The notes: generated from the letters alone by a model not told the origin. A DNA stretch of 64,000 nucleotides from Corynebacterium sp. (GCA_030530875.1 JAUMUD010000001.1:68092-132091), one strand, 5' to 3'. Positions 18,542 through 26,880 are shown, numbered from the stretch's first letter. Numbers and translations: made by a program.

Positions 18542-18570
18542 TTGAAAATTATAACGAAATAGTAGATAAT
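18542..18570 (+). promoter_or_regulatory. Promoter of the 5-oxoproline operon
   Basis: TTGAAA (18542-18547) and GATAAT (18565-18570) with exactly 17 bp between them, about 30 bp before the transporter start. Confidence 0.6.
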
Positions 18571-18603
18571 AACTGCACACAGTTAGAAAGAGAGGTTCGC
18601 GTG

Positions 18604-19788
18604 ATGAACACAAAGAAAAACGCCTTATTAGGCGCAATTTTCCTAATGGCGACAAGCGCCATTGGGCCCGGCTTCCTGACCCAAACCGCGAACTTCACCC
18701 AGAAAATGGGCGCGGCATTTGCATTTGCAATTTTGATCTCAATATTGATTGATATTGCAGTCCAATTAAATGTGTGGCGCGTTATTGGCGCGACACGCAT
18801 GCGCGCGCAGGAACTCGGAAACACCCTGGTTCCTGGTCTGGGATGGGTTCTTGCAGTCCTGATTGCTATTGGTGGCCTGGTCTTCAACATTGGCAATATT
18901 GCTGGTGGTGGACTGGGCCTTAATGCGTTATTAGGGCTGGATGCTAAATGGGGTGGCGTGATTACCGCCGTCATCGCAATTATCTTCTTTGCCTCAGCAC
19001 GCCTCGGTGTTGCTTTGGATAAGCTCCTTGTTGTTTTGGGTGTGCTGATGATGCTACTCACCCTCTATGTCTGCGTGGTGGCTCATCCACCCGTGGGCGA
19101 TGCGCTGAAGAACACAGTGCTGCCGGAAAAGGTTGATGGTGTGGTCATTACCACCCTGGTGGGTGGTACCGTCGGTGGCTATATCACCTATGCCGGTGCG
19201 CATAAGATGCTGGATTCCGGCGAAACGGACCTGAAGGCAATTTCCCGCTCCTCCGTAACCGGTATTCTCCTTACCGGTGTGATGCGTGTGCTGCTCTTCT
19301 TGGCTGTACTCGGTGTGGTTGCTGGTGGTGTGAGCCTGGCTGAAGCTTCCAATCCTGCCGGCGCTGCTTTCGAATCCGCTGCGGGCACTATCGGCCTCCG
19401 CTTCTTTGGTGTTGTGCTGTGGGCTGCGTCGCTAAGCTCGGTCATTGGTGCGTCCTACACCTCGGCATCCTTCTTGACCAAGACAAATGCGACAAAGACC
19501 GTTCAGAATGCAATTACCATTGTCTTCATTCTGATTTCCTGCGCCGTATTCTTCTTCAACGGCACTGCCCCGAAGAACCTGCTGATTTTCGCTGGTGCCT
19601 TCAACGGTCTGGTACTGCCAATTGGCTTCAGCATCATTATTTTCATCGCGCTCTTCCGTCCACGCGGTTTGCTGCGTGACCGTCCTTATCCAAAGTGGCT
19701 GATTGCTATTGGTTTTATCGCGCTGATTGTGGCATGGTTCCTTGCCTACAAGTCCTTCGGTGGCGTATTCAACCTGCTCAAGGGCTAA
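18604..19788 (+). CDS. NRAMP-like transporter of the 5-oxoproline operon (YcsG-like)
   Basis: Membrane protein of 394 residues with about 11 helices, distantly NRAMP/LeuT-fold: ATSAIGPGFLTQTANFT in the first helix and GGTVGGYITYAGAHKML in the sixth. It lacks the DPGN and MPH metal motifs of true Mn/Fe NRAMPs. In Bacillus subtilis the equivalent gene (ycsG) sits with the pxpABC genes, as here, so the likely substrate is 5-oxoproline or a related acid rather than a metal. Substrate is inferred. AGAGAGG lies 8 nt before ATG 18604, which I prefer to the adjoining GTG 18601. Confidence 0.75.
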   Translation: MNTKKNALLGAIFLMATSAIGPGFLTQTANFTQKMGAAFAFAILISILIDIAVQLNVWRVIGATRMRAQELGNTLVPGLGWVLAVLIAIGGLVFNIGNIAGGGLGLNALLGLDAKWGGVITAVIAIIFFASARLGVALDKLLVVLGVLMMLLTLYVCVVAHPPVGDALKNTVLPEKVDGVVITTLVGGTVGGYITYAGAHKMLDSGETDLKAISRSSVTGILLTGVMRVLLFLAVLGVVAGGVSLAEASNPAGAAFESAAGTIGLRFFGVVLWAASLSSVIGASYTSASFLTKTNATKTVQNAITIVFILISCAVFFFNGTAPKNLLIFAGAFNGLVLPIGFSIIIFIALFRPRGLLRDRPYPKWLIAIGFIALIVAWFLAYKSFGGVFNLLKG

Positions 19789-19822
19789 ATCAGTAGAAAT
19801 CACACAGTAGAAAGTTACTTCC

Positions 19823-20494
19823 ATGGTTGACCTCAATGCAGATCTCGGCGAAAGCTTCGGCTCCTACCGAATCGGAAATGATGACATTATCTCCATCGTG
19901 GACCGCGCCAATATTGCCTGTGGCTTCCACGCTGGCGATCCGCTAGTTATCAAGAAAGCCTGCCAGCAAGCCACTGAAGCTGGTGCGCTCATCGGCGCCC
20001 ATGTTGGCTACCGCGACCTAGCTGGCTTTGGCCGCCGCTTCATTGCCTATGATCCTGCCACCTTGCAGGCGGAAATTGAATATCAAATTGGTGCTCTTTC
20101 CGCCTTTGGTGAGGTCAGCTATGTGAAGCCCCATGGCGCACTCTATAACTACGCTTGTATGAACAAAGACCAAGCTATGCCTATTATTCATGCCCTTTTG
20201 GCTTATGATCCTGCGCTTTCTCTCATGTGCCTGGCCAATTCCCCAATTATTGGCTGGGCTGAGGAAGCCGGACTTGCCACAATTTCTGAGGCTTTCGCTG
20301 ACCGTGCCTACAATCCGGATGGCACGCTCGTGGCGCGCTCCCAGCCCGGCGCAGTTTTGCGTTTCGACGATGCCCTCGCCCAAGCTCGCTCCATGATTGA
20401 AAAGGAGTCGGCCGATAGTATCTGTGTGCATGGTGATAGTGAGGGGGCACTGAAGCTAGCCCACGCTATTAGGGAGGTGCTCGATGGAGTTTAG
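19823..20494 (+). CDS. pxpA: 5-oxoprolinase subunit A (LamB/YcsF family)
   Basis: PxpA, 223 residues. The family N-terminus DLNADLGESFG (residues 3-13) is intact, followed by IVDRANIACGFHAGDPLV and HVGYRDLAGFGRR, and later KPHGALYN. With PxpB and PxpC it forms the ATP-dependent prokaryotic 5-oxoprolinase that opens pyroglutamate to glutamate. The end overlaps the pxpB start by 11 bp, indicating translational coupling. Confidence 0.93.
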   Translation: MVDLNADLGESFGSYRIGNDDIISIVDRANIACGFHAGDPLVIKKACQQATEAGALIGAHVGYRDLAGFGRRFIAYDPATLQAEIEYQIGALSAFGEVSYVKPHGALYNYACMNKDQAMPIIHALLAYDPALSLMCLANSPIIGWAEEAGLATISEAFADRAYNPDGTLVARSQPGAVLRFDDALAQARSMIEKESADSICVHGDSEGALKLAHAIREVLDGV

Positions 20495-21074
20495 GCCCTG
20501 CGGCTTAGAGGCCGTATTGATTGAACTTGGCGATTCCGAACGCCACATGCTGGTGGAGAATTTCCGACATCATGCCCCGCAGTACCGTATTGTGCCGGCT
20601 GCCCAGACTCTGCTTGTCTATGGCAACCCACAAGAGATCAAAGATACTATTGCGACTTTTAACCTCGAGGGCACCTGTACCAGGGATAAAGACACCGTAG
20701 TCGAGATTCCGGTGCGATATGACGGCCCCGATCTTGAGCGTGCTGCTGCCCTTGCTAATAAGAGTGTTGAGGCTCTCATCCGTTGGCATCAGGATGGTAA
20801 GTGGGTTGCTGATTTTGGTGGCTTCTCCCCTGGCTTTATGTATCTCACCCGCGATAATGAGCCCATTGATTTCCCACGCCTCGAGACCCCACGTCCACGC
20901 CTTGAGGCTGGTTCAGTCGGTCTTGCAGGTCTTTTTAGCGGCATTTATCCGCAGGCTAGCCCTGGTGGTTGGAATATTATTGGCCACACGGACTCGGTTT
21001 TGTGGGACATTGATCGCGATGCGCCTTCTTTGATTACTCCCGGTGACCGGGTGACTTTTAGGAGCGTGAACTAA
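20484..21074 (+). CDS. pxpB: 5-oxoprolinase subunit B (KipI-like)
   Basis: PxpB, 196 residues, cyclophilin-like carboxyltransferase subunit. Characteristic motifs are VRYDGPDLERAA (near residue 77), ADFGGFSPGFMYL (near 109) and VGLAGLFSGIYPQASPGGW (near 143), the last being the family signature ending GGWNIIG. In B. subtilis the ortholog KipI was first named as a kinase inhibitor; the metabolic role is now preferred. Its stop overlaps the pxpC start (TAATG). Confidence 0.92.
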   Translation: MEFRPCGLEAVLIELGDSERHMLVENFRHHAPQYRIVPAAQTLLVYGNPQEIKDTIATFNLEGTCTRDKDTVVEIPVRYDGPDLERAAALANKSVEALIRWHQDGKWVADFGGFSPGFMYLTRDNEPIDFPRLETPRPRLEAGSVGLAGLFSGIYPQASPGGWNIIGHTDSVLWDIDRDAPSLITPGDRVTFRSVN

Positions 21075-21919
21075 TGCTTCGTATAATCCAGCCCGCTGCC
21101 CAAATGCTTATTGAGGATGCCGGTCGATATGATTACATGTCCCAGGGCATCCCAGTTGGTGGCTTCTATGACAGGACTTCTGCCCGGCGCGCAAATAGCT
21201 TGGTCGGCAATGAGCCCAATAGCCCAGTTGTGGAAATTCTTGGCGGAAATGCCATTTTTGAGGTTATTTCCGCAGGTTATATCACGATATGCGGTTTTAA
21301 TGCGCCGATCACCATTGATGAGCAGCACTTTTATACCAATGAGCTTATCTATGTGCGTCCCGGTCAGCGTATCCATCTTGGTATAGCTGATAATGGTGCC
21401 CGCAGTTATCTTGCTCTTCAGGGTGGGGTGCAGTGTCAGCGCATTCTTGGTAGCTCTAGTCGAGATATTCTCTCCAATATTGGCCCAGAACCCTTGGCTG
21501 CAGGCGACACTATTGAGGCTGGTGAGAAGACCGACTGGGCACCGCGCATTGGCACTATTCCTAATTACACCCCATCCAAGGCACAGTTCGCAGTAGTACT
21601 TGGACCACGCGATGATTGGTTCGATACCGAGGAGCTCTTTAACCAGGAATTCAGTGTCGAATCCGCTTCGAATCGCATTGGCATTCGTCTTAAAGCTACG
21701 CGTCCACTGAGTTTTACCAAGCACGAATCCCTCCCATCCGAGGGTATTGTGCGTGGTTCCATACAGGTGCCACCAGATGGTAACCCAGTAATTTTTGGCC
21801 CGGATCACCCCATCACCGGCGGTTATCCTGTGATTGGCGTTTTAGTGCCCACAGCCAGCGACTACACCGCCCAATTATTACCGGGTGAAAAAATACACTT
21901 CATAAAATTTTGCACTTAG
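21074..21919 (+). CDS. pxpC: 5-oxoprolinase subunit C (KipA-like)
   Basis: PxpC, 281 residues, the biotin-dependent-carboxyltransferase-like subunit. Seen in sequence: QPAAQMLIEDAGRYDYMSQG (residues 5-24), GGFYDRTSARRANSLVGN and GGNAIFEV, all typical of KipA/PxpC, and the C-terminal HPITGGYPVIGVL (near residue 240). Last gene of the coupled pxpABC set. Its 3' end also contains the -35 box and operator of the downstream TetR gene. Confidence 0.92.
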   Translation: MLRIIQPAAQMLIEDAGRYDYMSQGIPVGGFYDRTSARRANSLVGNEPNSPVVEILGGNAIFEVISAGYITICGFNAPITIDEQHFYTNELIYVRPGQRIHLGIADNGARSYLALQGGVQCQRILGSSSRDILSNIGPEPLAAGDTIEAGEKTDWAPRIGTIPNYTPSKAQFAVVLGPRDDWFDTEELFNQEFSVESASNRIGIRLKATRPLSFTKHESLPSEGIVRGSIQVPPDGNPVIFGPDHPITGGYPVIGVLVPTASDYTAQLLPGEKIHFIKFCT

Positions 21920-21938
21920 TGCACTTTGGGTGTAGACT
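21910..21938 (+). promoter_or_regulatory. Leaderless promoter of the TetR gene with overlapping operator
   Basis: TTGCAC (21910-21915) and TAGACT (21933-21938) are separated by 17 bp, and the ATG follows 7 nt later. The palindrome TGCAC-TTA-GTGCA (21911-21923) covers the -35 box, so autorepression is likely. The promoter sits on the pxpC stop codon. Confidence 0.65.
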
Positions 21939-21945
21939 TCAATAC

Positions 21946-22548
21946 ATGCCAAGCTTAAGAGAAAGAAAGCGTCGAGCCACGGCTTCGGCGATCACGGAAC
22001 ATGCCGTGAAACTTGCTCTCGAGCACGGCGCAGACAATGTTACTGTCGAAGATATTTGTGATGCCGCGAATATTTCCAAGCGCACTTTCTTCAACTATGT
22101 GGAGACCAAGGAGGCCGCTATTTATGGGCCTCCCCCACTCCCACTAACGGAGGAAGAAAAAGAGGAATTCGCAAGCACAAAGAAGGACAATGTGCTGCGT
22201 GCCGCGCTCGAGTCATTCTTCGCGCACATCGCATTAGACGATGCCTCCCGCGAGATTATGCAGCTGCGTAAGCGCTTAATCAAAGAAAAGGCCGACCATA
22301 TTACGCCCTTTGGCAATGGTCTTTTCGCCCTCATCCACTCCATTTCCGGTGCACTGACTATGTATTTTGACAAGTGGCCGGAAGAAAAAATCATTGAGGA
22401 TGAGGCCCGCGTCACTGCCAGCCTTGCCTTTACCGCCGTTCAAATCGGATTCTTCCGTTGGCTTAATAGCAAGGAATTAGAACCACAAGACTGCATAGCA
22501 TATGCAGTCAATGCGCTGACCGACATCAGCCGCGTTATTGAAAAGTAG
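21946..22548 (+). CDS. TetR family regulator of the downstream MFS pump
   Basis: Regulator of 200 residues with a TetR HTH: LRERKRRATASAITEHAVKL and then TVEDICDAANISKRTFFNYV, about residues 4-50. The FFNYV ending is typical of the TetR subgroup next to MFS pumps in actinobacteria. The C-terminal half is helical with a TetR_C-like layout. ATG 21946 is chosen because the promoter places transcription start on it. The MFS gene begins 26 bp downstream, so the two are co-transcribed. Confidence 0.85.
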   Translation: MPSLRERKRRATASAITEHAVKLALEHGADNVTVEDICDAANISKRTFFNYVETKEAAIYGPPPLPLTEEEKEEFASTKKDNVLRAALESFFAHIALDDASREIMQLRKRLIKEKADHITPFGNGLFALIHSISGALTMYFDKWPEEKIIEDEARVTASLAFTAVQIGFFRWLNSKELEPQDCIAYAVNALTDISRVIEK

Positions 22549-22574
22549 CATTTAAAAATTCAAAAAGGACACTA

Positions 22575-24128
22575 ATGACTAACACTACCGCTTCAGGACC
22601 AAAGCAACTGGTCACGCAGCGTCAAATTTATTGGATCCTGGCCTCCTTGATGGCAACCATGCTGTTGTCTTCCCTTGACCAGATGATTTTCTCCACCGCT
22701 CTGCCAACCATCGTAGGTGACCTCGGTGGCGTCGACCACATGATGTGGGTGGCTACCGCCTACCTCCTCGCAGAGACTGTGGTTATGCCTATCTACGGCA
22801 AACTTGGCGATATTATCGGCCGTAAGAGCCTCTTTATCTTCGCTATTTCTGTCTTCCTTGTCGGCTCTATTATTGGTGGTCTTGCCACCAATATGGGCAT
22901 TTTGATTCTTGCCCGCGCTGTGCAGGGTCTTGGTGCTGGCGGCTCTATGCTGCTCTCCCAGGCCATTATCGCCGATGTTGTTTCTGCCCGTGAGCGTGGC
23001 CGCTACATGGGTATTATGGGCGGTGTTTTCGGTCTCTCCTCCGTTCTTGGCCCAACTCTTGGTGGCTACTTCACTGAAGGTCCTGGCTGGCGCTGGGCTT
23101 TCTGGCTCAACCTCCCAGTTGGCGTGATTGCTATCGCCATTGCTTTATGGCAAATGCGTCTTCCTAAGCGTGAGCGTCAGCCACTGCAGTGGGACTACCT
23201 GGGTACTGTATTCTCCATTATTTCTGCTGGTTCCCTGGTTCTTGCGTGTTCCTGGGGCGGTAACCGCTACGCTTGGACTTCCACGGAAATCCTCAGCCTC
23301 TTCGCTGTCTTCGTAGTAACCGCAATCATCCTGGTTATTGTTGAGCTGCGTGCAAAGAACCCACTTATCCCAATGAACTTCTTTGCTAACCGCAACTTCA
23401 CCCTTACCACCATCGGTGGCCTCATCATTGGTATTGTGATGTTCGGTCTTATCGGCTACCTGCCTACCTACATGCAGATGGTTCACGGCATTTCCGCCAC
23501 CGAAGCTGGCTATATGATGATCCCAATGATGGTTGGTATGCTCGGTTGCTCCATCTTGGTTGGTCGTCGCATTACCGCAACGGGTAATTACAAGCGCTAC
23601 CCACTGATTGGTATTGTTCTTGTTATTATCGCAACCCTGCTTCTGCACACCCTGCACGTTTCTACCCCATTGTGGCAGCTTGGCGTGTACTTCTTCATCA
23701 TCGGTCTTGGTCTTGGTTGCTGTATGCAGGTTCTGGTCCTCATCGTTCAGAACTCCCTGCCACTTTCCGTTGTTGGTTCCGCTACCGCTGTGAATAACTT
23801 CTTCCGCCAGATTGGTGGTTCCATTGGTTCGGCTCTGGTTGGTGGTCTGTTCGTGGGTAACCTCACCAGGCTGCTTGAGGAGCGTATGCCAGCTGAGCTC
23901 GCTGCTCAGGCCGGCGGCATCAAGGAAAACTCCCTGACCCCAGCCCTGGTTAACCACCTCCCAGATCAGGTTCGCGAGATCATCATCACCGCCTATAATG
24001 ATGCTCTTACCCCAACCTTCCTCTACCTGGTTCCACTGGGCATCATCGCACTGATTCTCTTTGCCTTCATCACTCAGACGAAGCTCCGTGAGACTGTGAC
24101 TGACGAGCCAGCACCAGCTGCTGAATAA
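22575..24128 (+). CDS. MFS drug:H+ antiporter, DHA2 (EmrB/QacA) type
   Basis: Transporter of 517 residues with about 14 helices. Family motifs are seen: SLDQMIFSTALPTIVGDLGG in helix 1, GKLGDIIGRKSLF (motif A), RAVQGLGAGGSMLLSQAIIADVV (motif B, shown in part: ARAVQGLGAGG) and GPTLGGYF (antiporter motif C). It should extrude drugs or metabolites against proton entry. Codon use is strongly optimised compared with many transporters, suggesting high expression once derepressed. Preceded by AAAAAGGA and followed by a strong terminator. Confidence 0.88.
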   Translation: MTNTTASGPKQLVTQRQIYWILASLMATMLLSSLDQMIFSTALPTIVGDLGGVDHMMWVATAYLLAETVVMPIYGKLGDIIGRKSLFIFAISVFLVGSIIGGLATNMGILILARAVQGLGAGGSMLLSQAIIADVVSARERGRYMGIMGGVFGLSSVLGPTLGGYFTEGPGWRWAFWLNLPVGVIAIAIALWQMRLPKRERQPLQWDYLGTVFSIISAGSLVLACSWGGNRYAWTSTEILSLFAVFVVTAIILVIVELRAKNPLIPMNFFANRNFTLTTIGGLIIGIVMFGLIGYLPTYMQMVHGISATEAGYMMIPMMVGMLGCSILVGRRITATGNYKRYPLIGIVLVIIATLLLHTLHVSTPLWQLGVYFFIIGLGLGCCMQVLVLIVQNSLPLSVVGSATAVNNFFRQIGGSIGSALVGGLFVGNLTRLLEERMPAELAAQAGGIKENSLTPALVNHLPDQVREIIITAYNDALTPTFLYLVPLGIIALILFAFITQTKLRETVTDEPAPAAE

Positions 24129-24141
24129 AATCCCAAAAACT

Positions 24142-24175
24142 ATGGCCCTAAGTATTCAACTTAGGGCCATTTTTC
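24142..24175. terminator. Terminator between the MFS gene and the acetyltransferase gene
   Basis: Perfect 11-bp stem ATGGCCCTAAG / CTTAGGGCCAT with a 7-nt loop, followed by TTTTTCT on the plus strand and A/T-rich sequence on the minus strand; it separates convergent genes. Confidence 0.88.
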
Positions 24176-24651
24176 TATGTCAGGGAACTTTCCAAAACAT
24201 ATTCCATCAGATACGCATCACGCCAATGCTCATCCATATGCACCACCTTGTGCAAGGTCCCCACCTCAACAAAACCGGCCTTGGTATGAGTATGAATGGA
24301 CGCCGTATTTTCCGGGAAAATCAGTGCATGAATCGCACCAAGTTCGCGATTCGAACAATGCTCAATCAGGGCCTTCAACAGTGCTGTACCAATGCCCTTT
24401 CCAGGCTCACCCACATATAGTGAATTTTCCACCGTCCATGGCCACCAGCCTGGTCGTGCACTAGCCCAACCAGTCACCGCACCTGATTCATCACAGCTCA
24501 CCAAGCACAAGTCAGCAATTTTGCCACCAATAAATTCCTCATAGCTATCAGGAAGACTAAACCGGTAACTGGCATTATGCCCCGCCACACCAGCCAAATA
24601 AATCTCCTTCACTGCAGGATAATCAGATTCCTGCATGAGTCGGATTTTCAC
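24175..24651 (-). CDS. GNAT N-acetyltransferase, phosphinothricin/methionine-sulfoximine type
   Basis: Acetyltransferase of 158 residues. It has the N-terminal IRLMQESDYPAVKEIYLAGV typical of Pat/MddA enzymes, an acetyl-CoA binding motif A ending in GEPGKGIGTALLKALIEH (near residue 85), and the C-terminal KAGFVEVGTLHKV. Such enzymes acetylate small amines such as glutamine-analogue toxins; the substrate is not known here. The start is a GTG directly after the stop of the LysR-effector gene, so the two form one unit. Confidence 0.8.
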   Translation of the reverse strand: MKIRLMQESDYPAVKEIYLAGVAGHNASYRFSLPDSYEEFIGGKIADLCLVSCDESGAVTGWASARPGWWPWTVENSLYVGEPGKGIGTALLKALIEHCSNRELGAIHALIFPENTASIHTHTKAGFVEVGTLHKVVHMDEHWRDAYLMEYVLESSLT

Positions 24652-25308
24652 TTACCTCTTCCTCCTATTTTTCGCACCACGAGCAGCTGGCTTATTCGCC
24701 GTCTTTTTGGTGACTTTCTTGCCCACCTTCTTTGCAGGCTTCTTCGCCTTTTTCTTCTCAGTACTTTGACGGCTGGTCTGCTTGGTTCGCCCCTTAGTGA
24801 TACCAACAAAGTCCTGGTAAGCATCACAGTCTTTGTCCTTATGCCACATCAGAGCAATGGTGGTTTTTTCACGGCCGTCGATAAAATCCCGATGCTCACA
24901 TTCTTTATTATTAATTGCACGAAGCAGCGGGCGCGGAGCAATACACAAACCCACATTTGCCGCCACGACCTGCATGGCATCCAGAACATCGGTCACTCGG
25001 TAGCCGTCATAATTAATAATCTCACCGGCGATATCCTCCGGGGTGATAGACTCCAAAAGACTCAGTTCAGAATCTTTATTCATCGCTATGCCCCAGGTCT
25101 CCTCATAAAGGCGCACGCAATGATAATTTTGTGTATCGACGCGCTCATCTGGAAGTCTCACAAAAGCCATATCGCACTGCCCTGTTTCGAGCTTCGCCCA
25201 GGAATCCACCGCCTCATAACTATCGACGGAATTCTCGGTCCATTCGGTATAGCGGTCAAACCACTTACCGGGGGCTGTGCCCTTAATAAAGGCGATAATG
25301 ACGTCCAT
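24652..25308 (-). CDS. LysR-type effector-domain protein without HTH, with Lys/Ala-rich tail
   Basis: Protein of 218 residues. Residues 1-165 resemble the periplasmic-binding-like effector domain of LysR regulators (MDVIIAFIKGTAPGKWFDRY start, SWAKLETGQCDMAFVRLP, then LYEETWGIAM and VAANVGLCIAPRP). There is no winged-helix domain in front. Residues about 166-218 form a strongly basic tail (KKKAKKPAKKVGKKVTKK and more) like histone-H1/HupB tails, giving a second way to bind nucleic acid. The gene is divergent from a DUF5997 gene with only 17 bp between starts; this pairing is recurrent in actinobacteria. Function unknown. Confidence 0.75.
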   Translation of the reverse strand: MDVIIAFIKGTAPGKWFDRYTEWTENSVDSYEAVDSWAKLETGQCDMAFVRLPDERVDTQNYHCVRLYEETWGIAMNKDSELSLLESITPEDIAGEIINYDGYRVTDVLDAMQVVAANVGLCIAPRPLLRAINNKECEHRDFIDGREKTTIALMWHKDKDCDAYQDFVGITKGRTKQTSRQSTEKKKAKKPAKKVGKKVTKKTANKPAARGAKNRRKR

Positions 25309-25312
25309 AAGA

Positions 25313-25322
25313 TAGAATCATA
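25313..25322. promoter_or_regulatory. Overlapping divergent leaderless promoters
   Basis: TAGAAT (25313-25318, plus) lies 7 nt before GTG 25326, and TATGAT (25322-25317, minus) lies 8 nt before ATG 25308. The two -10 boxes share two bases, so only one polymerase can occupy the gap at a time. Confidence 0.5.
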
Positions 25323-25325
25323 CAG

Positions 25326-25679
25326 GTGAGTCAGAATATGAAACCAGCAACCGCTGCTAAGAAGCTTGGAATTTATCTTCCTGCTACCCCAACGGAGTTC
25401 CAGGAAGGCTCTTTCACCCATGCGCAGTTTGTTGAGCTGCAAAAGAATCCTCCAGAGTGGCTGGCGGATCTCCGTCGCAATGGCCCACATCCACGCCCCG
25501 TGGTAGCCCAAAAGCTCGGTATTACTATTACCGCTTTGAAGAAGAACGACATGGATAAGCCACTGACCACTGCCGAGATTAAGGAACTACTTGCAGATCA
25601 GCCTGAATGGCTGCGCAAGGCACGCACTACTCTCGCGGAGAATCGCCCAGCTCATAAGACGGACGAGGAACAAGAATAG
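25326..25679 (+). CDS. DUF5997 family protein
   Basis: Protein of 117 residues with the DUF5997 pattern: KPATAAKKLGIYLPATPTEFQ (residues 5-25, quoted in part: AAKKLGIYLPATP), LQKNPPEWLADLRRNGPHPR, and the repeat-like LLADQPEWLRKART. The paired PPEWL/QPEWL motifs suggest two related helical units. Function unknown. It is always found beside a headless LysR-effector protein in actinobacteria as far as I recall, and is divergent from one here. The GTG start fits a leaderless transcript. Confidence 0.78.
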   Translation: MSQNMKPATAAKKLGIYLPATPTEFQEGSFTHAQFVELQKNPPEWLADLRRNGPHPRPVVAQKLGITITALKKNDMDKPLTTAEIKELLADQPEWLRKARTTLAENRPAHKTDEEQE

Positions 25680-25749
25680 GGCTGTCCATTACTCTGGGTG
25701 GAAGGCTTCAAACGGAATTAATGTCCGGATCGACTTTTACACTTAGAGT

Positions 25750-26880
25750 ATGAACACGAATCGCTCTATCCTCGCAGGCCCAGTTAACCCACTGAAGGTT
25801 AAATTTCGCACCGATGACTTAGCCGCCATGTTCCTTGGGGACTCAGCCCTACTTGACTGCTTTGACTTTGCTGATCCCGATGAGGCACGACTGGCGCTCT
25901 GCCGGTATTTTTATCATTCAGATAAAACGACCACAACCGATGAATGGGGACGCACTATCCCAGCCTCAGTATGCGGGGATTTTTTAGACAAACACCATTA
26001 CCCCCAATTGCTCAGAAAGCTAGGCTTTACCGAGGACTTCGTTCCCCCAATAGCCCACTATGTTGCAGCCGAGAACTTTTTTAACGAGCAAGGCTACTCA
26101 ATTTTCCGCGCGTGCGGCGAATCCACTATTATCCGCAGTGGCATTGAAATGGCAATCTTTAGTCCCCTGTGGTTTGGGCCGGCCCGTGAAGTGCGAGAAC
26201 CCGAATTTAGCCCCATTGCTCTTGATAATTACATGACCGAGTACGACACCATTGAGGCGATTTTCCGTGCTTCTTTTGATGCGCTTGGTGGGGTCGTCGA
26301 AAAGCTGCGGAGGGAAGATGGTCTCGAGTTTGAAAGGCGTGTGGCGCAGTTCCTCGCCGGTTTTTCCACCAATGCCCCGCGCGCTGACCAGCTTCCTCTT
26401 GGCGATGTGGATTTTGGCTACGGCAATAGCTTTCACAACCTTGGTGCGCTGTGCATCGCGGCAGATTTTGTCGCCCAAAACTATCACCATTCGCGCAATA
26501 TTGAAGCACGAAAAGAAGAAATGGTTAGAGCGCTACAGGATAACGCCCCAGATAGTGCTGAGTTTCGGAACAGTCTTACGCAGCTGTGGGACCTGGACCA
26601 CGAAGAAAAAGTACTTGCCTTCCCCTATCTGAAGGGAATTCTCCTTCGCGCTGGTTGCCACTATGATCCTGCAGAATTTGGGCAAGTTCTACATACGGCT
26701 ATAATGCTTGCCTTTGCTGTAGCAACCATGGAGCGCTCCCATCGCTTTAGCATCAAAGGGGAGCCGAAATTAGTCGACTATGAGGAGCTATGCCGCTCCT
26801 ATCCAATACTGGCTGAAAATCCCCACCCCAATATTTTCAAGGGCGAAAAAGAAAATTCCCACCCCGAAGGGTGGGAATAG
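25750..26880 (+). CDS. Hypothetical protein of 376 residues (unrecognised)
   Basis: I do not recognise this protein. It is soluble, slightly acidic and apparently helical, with no signal peptide or membrane segment. Visible features are KFRTDDLAAMFLGDSALLDCFDF near the start (quoted in part: DDLAAMFLGDSALL), YFYHSDK, several tryptophan/phenylalanine-rich stretches (FSPLWFGPAREV) and a His-containing FGYGNSFHNLGALCIAADFV region. TACACT (25738-25743) lies 6 nt before the ATG, so it is probably leaderless. The last eight codons lie inside the terminator hairpin of the convergent glyA gene. The codon use is less biased than that of neighbouring core genes, compatible with low expression or later arrival. 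Confidence 0.7.
   Translation: MNTNRSILAGPVNPLKVKFRTDDLAAMFLGDSALLDCFDFADPDEARLALCRYFYHSDKTTTTDEWGRTIPASVCGDFLDKHHYPQLLRKLGFTEDFVPPIAHYVAAENFFNEQGYSIFRACGESTIIRSGIEMAIFSPLWFGPAREVREPEFSPIALDNYMTEYDTIEAIFRASFDALGGVVEKLRREDGLEFERRVAQFLAGFSTNAPRADQLPLGDVDFGYGNSFHNLGALCIAADFVAQNYHHSRNIEARKEEMVRALQDNAPDSAEFRNSLTQLWDLDHEEKVLAFPYLKGILLRAGCHYDPAEFGQVLHTAIMLAFAVATMERSHRFSIKGEPKLVDYEELCRSYPILAENPHPNIFKGEKENSHPEGWE
26855..26878 (-). terminator. glyA terminator overlapping a convergent coding region
   Basis: Perfect 10-bp stem ATTCCCACCC / GGGTGGGAAT closed on the minus strand by a TTCG tetraloop and followed by TTTCTTTTTC. It lies within the last codons of the 376-residue hypothetical gene. Confidence 0.85.

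Noticed and set aside
18604..19788. Annotation of the NRAMP-like protein as a Mn/Fe transporter
   Set aside because: The DPGN and MPH metal-binding motifs of true NRAMPs are absent and the gene heads a 5-oxoprolinase operon.
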